From positions 7,580,001 to 7,644,000 of the forward strand of contig NC_066588.1 of assembly GCF_905475345.1 (NCBI RefSeq): a DNA stretch of 64,000 nt, given 5' to 3'. Positions within the stretch are counted from its first letter, which is position 1, and every line of letters begins with the position of its first letter. The position numbers and the translations under genes are program-made. The notes under the pieces are model-generated. The model had not been told where the DNA came from and made no database searches. It saw nothing but the letters and a program-made list of their open reading frames with translations. The stretch is from Vespula vulgaris (Eukaryota > Arthropoda > Insecta > Hymenoptera > Vespidae). Positions 51,315-62,991 of this stretch are shown here, in pieces.

Positions 51315-54300
51315 ATGAAATTGTTCGCAGCGAAACGTTTGCCGCGAACAATGGCCACTATGGAACGAGGCGAAATGCCATCCTATAGACAAGGTCTTCG
51401 GAGTTCATTGCGATCCTACGATATACAACGAAAGGATCCACGTAATAATACGTTCGATTGTTGCCGTTGCAACGTTCAATGTGGAAAAAATAAAATTGCA
51501 GTACATATTCCTAAATCGACTACGTACGTACTAGTATTCTAGAAAAATATTTTAAAAAATGTATTTTAGAAAAACCGTAAAAATCTGATATATTGTTATT
51601 GTAAATTTATTAGCGAATTCTAAAATATAGTCGAGAAACTAAGGAATCGATAATAAATTCCAAAGTTAGTAAAATTATCGAAATCCTATTAACACAATGC
51701 GGATACGTGTATCGTATAAGGACGCATATCCTTATACAATACATATCTACTTAGCCACCCCTTCGATTGTCTTCTCTCGATCACGATCGTATCACGTCAC
51801 TGTTGGATCGTATGGTGCAACACGGTCATTGAATTTGCCAAGACAATCGCTGCATAATAGCAAGGTGTAAATAATAAAAAAAGGGGTATACCTCATAGGA
51901 AATATAGTAAGGAACGTTTAAAAGGAAGGAGTTTGCAGTATTCCGAGCTGCGAAAGTGGATAAGTAGGTATTTTCTATCCTTAGATTCCGATCCGCAGAT
52001 TCTTCGCGTTGCTGGCGCTCGCTGAGAGTACGACCTTGCCGCCGAAGATGCTACAAGATTTGGGTAGGCGTACGAATGCCTCGATGGAGAGGTACGATCA
52101 AGCGGAACGTACGATTCTGAACTCGAAGACGCATCTGAGTCGAGGTTCACCCTCATGGTATCTTGGTGCTTCTCATGAGATGACCAAAGGTGCTCAGAAT
52201 CTTTCAAGGAAGGCTTTACGGATCGAAACGATGTCTGTGATGTTGGTAGAAGCTTTGAATATGTCCTCGAAGGAGGCCTCATCTATTCTACCTTCAGTCG
52301 CTGCGTTTGGCTGTTCCGATCCCCCAAATCTCTTGAAGATCATGTCTGAATGTAAGAAGATCGATCCACGATATAGAACACACACTGGAAGATGTAACAA
52401 CGTGTTACATCCGACCTGGGGTGCTGCTTTGGAAGCCTATATCAGGCTTCTACCGCCAGAATATCAAGACGGAGTGTCTTTGCCACGAACCGATTTACCT
52501 AGTGCCAGGGAAGTCTCTTCCAATGTTCACTCGGGTGGTCAAGATTTGAAGCATCCATATCTGATGGCACTTACAGCGTTATTCGCCCAATTTCTTGCTC
52601 ACGATCTAGCTCACACACCTAGGATGGAGCTACCGGATGGTACCAGATTGAAATGTTGCGACGTTGATTATGAAAATTTCCATCCCGAGTGTTTCCCAAT
52701 TCGAGCTGATAATGCGATCGGCTGTATGGAGTATTCTAGATCTGCACCACATCCTGGTAATTCCTTACAGGTAAGTAACTCCTACGATTAATACATACTT
52801 CTTCAAATAACTTCCTTCGTTATAAAGATTCAAATAAATGTAGGCTTGCAAGTTGGGTCCACGACAGCAGATTAATCAAGCCTCCTCTTACTTGGATTTA
52901 TCTCCACTGTACGGTAGCTCGGAAGAAACATCGAAAGCCTTGCGTTCGGGCAAAGGTGGCTTGTTGAATACTCAAAGAAGAAACTTACCGATGCCATCAC
53001 CGGAGTCTGAAACTTGTAGAAGCGTGAACAAAGCTTTCCCTTGTTTCCTCAGTGGTGATTCCAGAGTGAATGAACACCCTGGCTTAACACTGATGCACGT
53101 AATCTTTCTACGTGAACACAATCGAGTAGCCGAGCAATTGGCCAAATTGAATCCTCAATGGGACGACGAGAAACTCTATCAGGAAGCTAGAAGGATCGTC
53201 ATCGCTGAAATGCAACATATAACTTACAACGAATTCCTACCTGTCATACTTGGAGAAACAACTTTGGACAAGTAGGCTTTCGTTATCTCATCTTCTTTTT
53301 CTTTCGTATTTTTCTTTTCCAAGCTTTTCTTCCTAACTCTTCTTCTAAAATCCCCTAAATCGTTGATCATAAACGAAAAGTGACATCGATTTCAACAGAC
53401 TTAAAGGCGTTACTGTATTCTATACAACGGGTCGAAACGCTAATACATTTCCATAAAGAGACAGCAAATCCAGTATAAACGTGCCGTTAACTTGATCGCA
53501 TCAGCGTGCCGAGCTATTAATATCTCTGCACGTGTATGTCGATCACGACTCGTCTGCTGCCCTTTGCCGTTCATTTGCCAACTTATACGTTGAGATAACA
53601 ACACTAAGGTTCCAACGGAACGATCGGAGATTGCTCATCTTAACACTGAGCCTCCCTCGTACTTCCATTTGTCAAGTTGTTCGCATGTCTTCGTACTTAT
53701 TCCCTGTCTTCCGTTATTCCTTCCTTTACATCTTACGTTAATTATACTAAAATTTACGATATAACGTAAAATTGATCATGTTCGTAATACAAATTTGCTT
53801 CTAAAGAGTTGCCCATGGAAAAGAAATGTTGACTTTCACTTTCATTAAAGATTTCATGTTCTTATTATTCTTTTTTTTTTTTCTTTTTTTTTCTAAACGA
53901 AAAGATTCGACTTGCGGCTATCCCATGAAGGATACTTTCGAGGATACGATTCACGCACTGATGCGACTCTTTCGAATTCGGCAGCCTCAGCAGGTCTCTT
54001 TTTCGTTGCTGCACTCACACCAAAAACACTCGATCTCGTGGATTCTAGATCTGCCCTGAAATCTGGAGAAAGGTCTCTTCTCTCAGCCTTCTACGCACCT
54101 CAAGAATTGTACGAAGCGGGTGCGATCGATCGATTGATAGCAGGAGCTACAGGTCAGTTAAAATTACTCGTATCTTTTTCGCTAACGATCGAACTTTAGT
54201 TATTGTAACTGTAGAATAAAAATTAGAAAGCTATCCAACGTATGTGTGTGTATGTGCGGGGTGATCAAAAAATTGTATAAAATTATATAAAACATTGCTT

Positions 54301-55652
54301 ATATTAGCAGTAAAATTATAATCTTTTCGTAAGAATCTTCACAAAAAAAAGAATTGTTTTATTGTGTTTCATTTTAAAATGTTTTTAATATTTACATCTT
54401 CCTCGTTCGTTAAAAACTTTATATTATATGATCCTTATGGTTCCAACGAAGTCTTTAATCTCTTTGTGTAAATTTCCTCACAAAAAAAAAGTTTGTGTCA
54501 ATATTTATAAGTTTCTTATTCGTAAAAATAAAAATAAATTCTTTAGATTTTTATTATTATTCCTCATACATAATCAATCAGAAAATAAGAAAGTTTTTGA
54601 AATGTTTCGATCACACCTCGTATATACATATATTCATTAGGACGTTTCGAGAAAGATAAATTGTAAATAACTACGAAATCTTACTTAAAAAACAAAAAAG
54701 ATCATTAGGAGATTCTCCGACAAGTTGTCCCATGAGAACTTGGTTTTAATGACGATCTAGGATGCAAGGTCTAATTTCCGCGACAGCGGGACATTCTAGG
54801 AAGCCTCTACCCCCCGGCTTGAACGAAATCCTTCTGGAGCGATATTTCCATGATGGGAAAAGCACCGATGTGGCCGTTGATTATGCTGCTCAAATCATCC
54901 AACAGGGCAGAGATCATGGTTTACCATCTTACGTCAAATGGCGAACATTTTGCGGTTTACCAGACGTTACCAGCTTTCAAGATCTTAAAGGCACGATAGC
55001 CAAGGACATCATCGAAAGATTACGTCTAGTTTACAAGTAAGACGAATTATATATGTATGAACTTACAAGGTATCGTTTGAAAAATAAGTTAATATTCACT
55101 TTTTTTTTCTTTCTTTCTTTTTTTTTCCAATAGAAAAGTTGAAGATATAGACTTAGTGACAGGAATACTCTCGGAAGCACCAGTAACTAATTCGGTCCTT
55201 GGACCAACTTTCCTTTGTTTACTAGGACGTACCTTCCGAAATGTTCGTTTGGGTAATAGAAAATCAATGCTTAAGTTTATTCAAATAATAAGATTATTTT
55301 TTATAAACATTTATCATCATTATATCAAATCGTTTTAACAGGCGATAGGTATTGGTACGAAAATGCTAATACACCAGGATCCTTCATGATAAAACAATTA
55401 GAAGAAATTCGTAAGAGTACGATGGCACAAGTTCTATGCAACAACGGAGATCACTTGAAATTAATGCAGCCAAGAGCGTTCATTTTGAGAGATCCTTTCT
55501 TGTGAGTATATTCAACAAAAAAGATACTCTAATTTTTTATTGTATCAAGAAAATCCTAATTACTTTGCAGAAATCACATGACGAATTGTACGGAACACGT
55601 AAACATAGGTCCTAATCTGATGTTATGGAAAGAAAAGGAAGACGCTTTTTAA
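51315..55652 (+). CDS. Animal heme peroxidase-family protein, likely non-catalytic
   Basis: Exons 51315-51523, 51999-52770, 52844-53271, 53905-54152, 54769-55036, 55134-55252, 55342-55501 and 55571-55652 join in phase (761 residues). The first exon and its junction are the least certain; donor 51527 with acceptor 51984 also keeps frame. The N-terminal part holds CCRCNVQC and a hydrophobic FFALLALA segment (about residue 71, possible membrane anchor). The peroxidase domain starts near GRCNN (about 201) and shows HPTWGAA, RLLPPEYQDG, QFLAHDLAHT, YLDLSPLYGS, SGDSRVNE, FLREHNRVAEQL, QGRDHGLPSY, WRTFCGLPD and GPTF. This is the peroxidasin/chorion peroxidase/peroxinectin family. Distal His and catalytic Arg are kept, but the proximal FRFGHS motif reads LFFVAA, the Asp before the distal His is Ala, and the Asn of NIQRGRDHG is Ile. 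Normal heme peroxidase chemistry is therefore doubtful; exons are intact, so it does not look like a decayed gene. Confidence 0.9.
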
Positions 55653-55764
55653 GTTTTTCCAATTCGATCGAACGTAACAACCATTGATCGTGATCACTAA
55701 TTCTGTTCCTGACTTTACTAGAGAATGTAAGATTACCTAATGCTCCAGAGAGAAGCGCGTTGTG

Positions 55765-55766
<2 letters not shown>

Positions 55767-55851
<85 letters not shown>
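55767..55851 (+). repeat. (TTA)n microsatellite in the peroxidase 3' flank
   Basis: About 28 uninterrupted TTA units follow the peroxidase stop by about 115 bases. It probably lies in the 3' UTR and marks the start of the AT-rich part of the window. Confidence 0.95.
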
Positions 55852-55852
<1 letters not shown>

Positions 55853-56983
55853 AACTCAACGACAATCTCGTCAAGTCAGGGTAACGTCGTGTTTACTTAC
55901 GTATCGTAAAACGATATGTTTTGTTGCATGTATAAATATGAATACCAGTTTCTCTATCAATCAAAGAAAAACACGGTTCGACGAAGGTTTCTTTCGTATA
56001 CACCTCGGGCAACCTGCCCTTTTTTCCTTGTTATATTATGATACTTTACTTCACGTTGTTATTACGATTGAAAATTGCTTGACCGTAATACCATTGTGAC
56101 ACCGGATAACGATCAAGAGAAAGAAAGAGAGAAAGAGAAAGAGAAAGAGAAGGTCAGTACCATTCTCCGTGAAGAAGAATACATAAAATTACCTAGCAAC
56201 GGAGCTACACCAAATTGCGAAATATTCAAGACCTCTATGGCGTTCACATCCATTATTACTGTTATTCTCTATAAAGAACCCAGCCTTCTTTTGTACAACT
56301 GGAACGTGAAATCATTAAAAAGCAATGTTATTATAGAATAAAAGGAAAACATTTTTACGTGCTTTATGTTTAATGTTAAGAATAAGTATAGCTGAATTCC
56401 TGCAACAAAATTTTCTATCTCGATATATTAGTATTTACTATTTTATTTATTTGATAAAATTGCAATATAAATTTTTCATATGTTATTTCTATTGATTAGT
56501 TACTGCGTAGACACCATCGATAGAGTCAATGATCTTCGTAGTATTACGCTATTCATTTAAAAATGTCTGATTGTACTATATATCACTAACTTATGAATAA
56601 GATATAAGTTGTATGTTACCAAATTTGTACAGTTGTACTATATAATTCTATCGTAACTCCATCTAGTGAGTGACGTCAGAAATATCTTATGTCAGCGCAG
56701 AAGTATACAAAAACAAATTGAATGGAGAATATGATATTAAAGTGAAACTTGAATTTTGCAACATTATTTCAACATTATTGCTTCGTACGATAAAATCTTT
56801 TTATAATTTTCGGATGATACGTCTAAGTAAAAAAATAGATGAACTTAGAAGGATCATAAATGAGGTTATCGAATTTACAGTTATTTTGACACAATATGCT
56901 AACAAAATATTTACATAGAAGAAAACAATATTAAAAAACATAGATGCTCCTTATGATTAAACGTATAATTTTCAACTTGAAAG
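55852..56983 (+). other. AT-rich region between the peroxidase and GGT7-like genes
   Basis: A frame ending in a TAA at 56339-56341 carries a Lys/Glu run (from a GAAAGA repeat at about 56116-56150) and a short hydrophobic stretch; it has no ATG at its start and matches nothing I know, so it is not called. A second frame at 56670-56918 is also unrecognised. The promoter of the GGT7-like gene should lie here. Confidence 0.5.
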
Positions 56984-59122
56984 ATGAGTTATTGTGACAG
57001 ACGTAAGTGTAACAACATTTAATTATATGTTCCAAAAATGTTCGAAAATATTTTTTATTCCATTATTATACTTAAGTTATAACAGATATACTTTTTCCTA
57101 TTTTTTAATAAACATTAAACTTTTAGAGGGATTAACGGAAGAATGTCCCTTGACACAGGACAAAAACAACAAGTATAAATTAAGCCATTTTTTTGGAAAT
57201 GGTATGAAATTGATTGTATGTTGCTTCGCTATTTTATCCTTTGCTATAACGACTATACTGATCTTACAATTGGTTTATGCTAGTAAATCACTGCAGGTAT
57301 ATATTTTGATTTTAATATTTTTTTTATATGGATGTCTCAAATGAAACTAAAAATATTATTTTTATTCATTAGGCTAATAACGGTATTCATGGTGCTGTTG
57401 CCACAGATTATACTAATTGTTCACAGATAGGTACTAAAATATTAAGAAAGGGAGGTAATGCAATAGATGCAGCTATAGCAGCTACTATATGTATGACAGT
57501 AGTAGCTCCTCATAAAACAGGTCTTGGTGGGTAAGTAGTCAAAGAAATACATATTGTTAGATATGTATAATATTTATATTGTTTCAGAGGTGGTTGTATA
57601 ATGATGTATAGCCATAAAGATAAATCGGAACCATTACTCATCGATTTTGCAAACAATACTGTTGGAGGTCGATATAGATTCATCAAAAATGTATTTAAAA
57701 ATCTTTGATTATTTAACTGATTTCAATCATTCTTATTACTATAAAATGCAGGTATTTTTGGCACAATAGGAATGCGTTTACCTGCTGTTTTGAAAGGTCT
57801 AGAATGCGCGCACATTTTAAAAGGAGTTTTACCATGGAATGAAATTATAGAACCAGCTGCAAAATTAGCTAGAACAGGATTTGTTGTATCAAAAGAATTA
57901 GAATATGAACTGTCCAATAACAGTGACTATGGAATGCTTTATGGTCATATAAATGCTGGTGATACCTTAATATTAAATGACCTTGCAGATACATTAGATG
58001 CAGTTGCAAAGAATGGCACAAGTGGTAAACAGTTTGAAAATTCATTGTTATATAAACTTATGAAAAGAATATATACTAGATATATAATATAATTTCCTTC
58101 TCAGTATTATATAATGGGACATTATCATTAAAACTTTTACGTGATGAAGTTAAAAAAGAAGAATTATTAATAGAATTGGCAAATTACAAACCTGAGATGA
58201 GTACAGCAAAAAAAGTTTCATTTTATAAACATTCATTATACTATCCCTCAGATGCAGTGGATTTTGAAGCTTCAATAAATGCACTAGAAAATCTCAAAAT
58301 ATCTTCTGAAATTGCATCTATGACTGAAACTATGGCTCTTGTTGCTCAAACATTATTGCATTGTAGTTTAAGATCTCTAGATATGATAAAAAACGGTTAG
58401 TAATAAACTTATAATGAGAGCTATAAATTTGCTAATATATACATTTTTTTTTAGATGAACAAGAAAGATATACTGGTGTCATGGTAATGGATGGACAAGA
58501 TACTTATGTCAGTGTTTTGACGTTAGTATTTATATACACTCTTATAAGTAATACAAAAAATTCATCAATACTTAATAATAATTAACTTTTAATTAAATTA
58601 TGTAGTGGATTAAGTGCACCATTAGGATTGGCTCACATGAGTGGTACTGGCTTTTTACTAGATAAGACTGGTAATGATAATGATTTATCAACCCTACTTC
58701 CAATTATCTTCCATAATGAAGAAAAACCATGTGAATTACGTGGAGTACTTGGGACTGATGATACAATTTTAAGTTGTCAACTTTTGTACCATTTGATAGT
58801 ACGTGGTCTAAATGTTTCTTCTGCCATTGAACATCCAAGGTACATTCATTTAAACATTTAAATAATTGTCAATTGTATTATATTATGATTATAAATACTA
58901 TATTTTTTTAGATACTATCTTTTATCTGATGGTGTTAGTATAGAAAATGATCAATCACATATATTACAAACTATATTGCAAAATAAATCGAATATTTCAA
59001 TGCCTATATCAAATATTGATGCCTGTTCAATATTAAAAAGTGTAAATGTTATTATGAAACACGAAGATTTGATAACAAGTCATTCTGATAGTCGTGGAGG
59101 TGGCCTTGCATCTAGATTTTAA
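56984..59122 (+). CDS. Gamma-glutamyltransferase 7-like membrane protein, probably inactive
   Basis: Exons 56984-57002, 57127-57296, 57373-57530, 57588-57667, 57752-58024, 58105-58395, 58455-58521, 58606-58839 and 58912-59122 join without a phase break to a 500-residue protein. The short first exon (MSYCDR plus one base, donor gtaagt) is inferred. The N-terminus is cytoplasmic, followed by a membrane segment at about 35-55 (type II). The GGT fold is recognised from GAVATD, KGGNAIDAAIAATICM, GLGGGG, LIDF and GMRLPAVLKGLE, with the light-chain-like part from GVMVMDGQDTYVSVLTGLSA onward. Closest to human GGT7 (662 residues), which is itself thought poorly active. The Arg of the substrate motif DFRE is Ala (DFANN, residue 137), and the place of the nucleophilic Thr is Tyr336 in a gap-free alignment. 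A role in glutathione hydrolysis is thus unlikely; another role is unknown. Confidence 0.88.
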
Positions 59123-59268
59123 AAATTTTTACTTTTTATATAATTTTTATACAATGATAGAAAGTATACACAAATATTTATATATGCTGTATTATTTTAT
59201 TATATGTATATTGATAATATGATGACAATATAATGACAAATTTTTTGTTATGTATAGTTTAATTGTTA

Positions 59269-59294
59269 AATAAATGATATTAAATTATAATAAA
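59269..59294 (+). terminator. Two poly(A) signals for the GGT7-like gene
   Basis: AATAAA occurs at 59269-59274 and at 59289-59294, 147 and 167 bases after the stop and just before the long (CT)n tract. The sense transcript can therefore end before entering the repeat. Confidence 0.55.
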
Positions 59295-59317
59295 CTAGGA
59301 ATTCTCTCTCTTTCCCT

Positions 59318-59545
<228 letters not shown>

Positions 59546-59585
59546 CTTTCTTTCTCTCGGATATCATACTATATAATCCGTAATA

Positions 59586-60890
59586 TTATACTTTTTGTTG
59601 CGGTTTTAATTTTTTATATTCCGTACTTGAATTAAATTGCCTAAACCTTGCATAAGCTGCACTACTAATTAAAACAATAATATTACTGATCCACCACAAA
59701 AATGACCTTTGTTCATCAAACCAATATGTTGCTAAAACAGTTTGTACACAAGCTTTTGCAGTACCACTGACATTATGTGTTAAGGGAGATGTTACTTTTA
59801 TCTGAAGAGCTGTAGCGTAACCAATTACAAAACCACAAATACCACCTATGATCATTGCAATCCAAAAAAAAGATTCTCCAAATTTGTCATAATTGTAAAT
59901 TACCAAATGTTCGCCGCTAAATAACATTAAGGGTATAAATAGGAAAATACTGTATAAATTATTGTAATAAGAAAGTAACCAAATATTTTGATTTACTACA
60001 AAAAGAATCTGTTTAGTATGAATTGAGTATAAAGAGAGAATTAATGATCCAATTACACCTAATATTGTTCCATAAACAGACAAAGAACCTGCAATATTTT
60101 CTTGATCCACACCAAGCCAAAATCCAAGAATAATTATACCACAGCATATAATGCATTTCATTGAAGTTTTTTCTCCTGTAAATATAAAACAAAGTTTGTT
60201 TAATATTTCTTTAATATTTATAGATATAATTCTTACCAAGAATTGTATAAGTGAAAATAACATTAAACACAGTAGTTAATGATCTGCCCAAGTAATAAAA
60301 TGCAATTCCAATGTATTTCAAAGATAAGTTGTTAGAAATTATCATTCCACTAAAGAGTATAGATAATGGTAATATCTATAAAGTCAAATAATATCTATAA
60401 AATTCTTAGAATACCAATTAAAAGAATATATTGTAAAAAAGTACCTTTTTTATTGTTTCTTTTTTAAATGGATTATCATTAGGAAATTTAATATATTGTG
60501 GAAAACATATAGATAAACTACTAAGAATTATGCATATAACAACGCTCACAATACATTGACACCACGTTACAAATAACGGTGCCTCCAAATTTAAAATTTC
60601 ACTAGATAAAAGTATCTTATTTACAAATACTGTTAAAATTGATATAATCCTAAAAATGGTTAAATATTTTATTATTATTTCGATAAAATAACTACATTAT
60701 ATATATAAACATTACATTATATATATAAATTATATATATTATATATATATAAATTATATATATTATATATATATATATAAATTATATATATAAACATTAC
60801 TTACCAATAAAATGCAACGACTGATCCTATATAAATATACTTTGACAAATTTTCTATGTCCATTTTTACAGAAAATGTATTATACTTCAT
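59586..60890 (-). CDS. Gfr: GDP-fucose transporter (SLC35C1 family), Golgi
   Basis: Four exons on the minus strand, 60890-60805, 60649-60445, 60375-60237 and 60175-59586, join in phase. From the upstream ATG (60890) the protein has 339 residues; a second in-frame ATG at 60863 gives 330 (human SLC35C1 has 364). It moves GDP-fucose into the Golgi lumen in exchange for GMP, supplying fucosyltransferases for N-glycans and Notch O-fucose. Visible are FVNKILLSS, LEAPLFVTWCQC, SGMIISNNLSLKYIGIAFYY, GRSLTTVFNV, the GFWLGVDQE motif, FYNN-like YYNN, GGICGFVIGYATALQIKVTS, LTHNVSGTAKACVQTVLA and SFLWW, the last four almost as in vertebrates. Multiple hydrophobic helices fit a ten-TM nucleotide-sugar transporter. 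Intron phases are consistent. It converges with the GGT7-like gene. Confidence 0.95.
60703..60800. repeat. AT-rich tandem repeat in the first Gfr intron
   Basis: Units built from ATTATATATATAAA and AAACATTAC alternate over about 100 bp within the intron 60650-60804. The right copy reaches to within a few bases of the splice donor. Confidence 0.8.
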
Positions 60891-62080
60891 ATATATTTTT
60901 AATTTAATAATTAGAATTAACGTATTATACTTTTTATATAATTCTAATTATTATAAACTTGCAATCTAAGAATTGTCCATTTTAAATTAATTTATTAATT
61001 CATAATAACAGAGAGGATAAAATGATAAATAAACTACAAATATCTATATGATTAAAAAATATATTATAATCGATTACAAGAAAACATAACAGAATTACCT
61101 TATTCGTAGGTTATATATTTACTTCCGATAGAAAAATATCAGTAAATAGTAACACTTCTTATCTGTTATACTATAATACAGGTAAATGATTTACTTAAAT
61201 CATCCTATTATCAATCATCTTACTATAATAAAATACATACATAAAAATATATTCGAAAGTACATATGGAATGAATATTTAATTTATACATATGTATAATT
61301 TAAAAAAACACTTATATATTAACAGACAGGTACATTTCAGTGATTTATCATTGTTATAGATTTCTAATAAAAAGTAACAACTTAAATTCGATAATTTCTG
61401 CAACCAATCAAAGTAGCTCTTTACAAACACAATTTAAGGGCGGTTTTCAACTATGTTAAATGATACACATGAAAGAGAACATCTAATTCTTTATCATTTC
61501 CAATATATTGTTTATGGGAGTCGTTACGTCATATTTAGTTATTTAATATTCTTTATTCGATCTTAGATGGGATGTCCCGTTAATCGAAATTATTTTCAGT
61601 CACACATTGGGAAACGTAAGCTCAATTACTATTATTGTTATATAAATCCCATAAAATTAATTTTACTTAAATAAATTTTCCTATATTAATAAAAGACAAT
61701 ATTTATTTATTATATTTTATCATGTAATATTATTTGTGTTAATAATATTTGCCTTTAGTAGTCCTGGTTTTTGAATATGTGCAATATCATTCGCAATCAT
61801 AACCTATTTCTCACATAATTTTCTTAATAGAATGTATTAAACATTCTTTGCCTTTAACTCCTACGTTTTATCACAGTATGTAATACAATTGTTATTTTGT
61901 ATCTTCAAATGATAAGAATTAAAATGCTTTCGCGTAAAAATTTTGGACTTCGAACGCAAAGAATTGTTATGAAAACTTTTTCATGACGATACGAGTATCT
62001 TTTCTCGAAGTTTCCAACAGTAACGAATACACCAATTGTCCTATACATATATACATTGGATATACACATTTCTACATGTA

Positions 62081-62111
<31 letters not shown>

Positions 62112-62961
62112 CGATGCACGTGGTATATTATGTGTAATCTGACGTCTTTGGATTCTGTCGTGGTAACAAGACAGAGTTACTAATTCCGTTGACACGAAGA
62201 CTTCGTGGTTGGTGCGCTCAACTTGCTGACGTCTTTTTAGAATTCCTTTTTGATATTATAATACTCAAATGTAATAAACTGGAAAAATATTTGTCACGCA
62301 ACAGGTACAAAGCAGATTAATTTTAAAAATATTTACCAACTATTAATATGTGTAATATATATATTTATTGAGTCGGAAAATTGTTTGTCCTATATTTTAT
62401 GTAATCTACATAGGTTTGATTTATTGATATCTACAAGCATATTTAAGTAAGTTCTTGCTCAATAAAACGAAATGCTATTACGTGTTATCTAATACATGGC
62501 ATATATTTATATTCGATGAAAAAGTGTCGTAGTAGATAAGTTGGTAAATAACAAGGTTAACGGATATGTCGATTAATTTTTTCAAAATGTATTATTATTA
62601 TACCGTGTTATGTAAGAAGTCGTGACTTTTAAAAACTATAAAAGTAGCAATTAATTGATATGTTTTTAACATTTCCAGAATACTACAATATCCAATAATA
62701 TCCTTCAATTACAATCCTGTCAGCTGTGATGAGAATATAGCTGCATTGTTGTCATCTTCTTAATGTTATACTTTTTATATATTACGTTCGCGCGCTGTTA
62801 ATAATATCAAACGTCCAAATTTTCGTATATTATAATAAAAATATTAAATTCATTATATTTGGAAATTAGTTATAATCAAATTTTTTTATATTAATATAAA
62901 AATATAGAAATGATAGCTTTATAAAAAAAAATTGAATAAATAGACTTATATTGTTTTATAG
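60891..62961. other. AT-rich divergent intergenic region, Gfr / AdipoR
   Basis: About 2.1 kb separate the divergent Gfr (-) and AdipoR (+) genes. An initiator-like TCAGTC at 61596 followed by a donor-like AAAC|GTAAGC at 61616 may belong to a 5' non-coding AdipoR exon. TATA and TG dinucleotide runs occur at 62078-62110. I see no coding region; the 96-codon minus frame at 61905-62195 has no recognisable content. Confidence 0.5.
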
Positions 62962-62991
62962 GTTAAATATTGGCCATAATATTTCCAAAAT
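62962..62991 (+). promoter_or_regulatory. AdipoR 5' UTR segment before the start codon
   Basis: Thirty bases lie between a splice acceptor (ttgttttatag ending 62961) and the ATG at 62992. The context CCAAAATATG is usual for insect starts. Confidence 0.6.

Noticed and set aside
56075..56341. An 88-codon frame with Lys/Glu repeats and a hydrophobic end
   Set aside because: It has no start codon at its 5' end, the charged part is a GAAAGA repeat, and the GGT7-like gene has a better first exon at 56984.
61905..62195. A 96-codon minus-strand frame upstream of AdipoR
   Set aside because: It includes translated TATA/TG repeats (Tyr-Ile and Thr-His runs) and lacks any recognisable motif.
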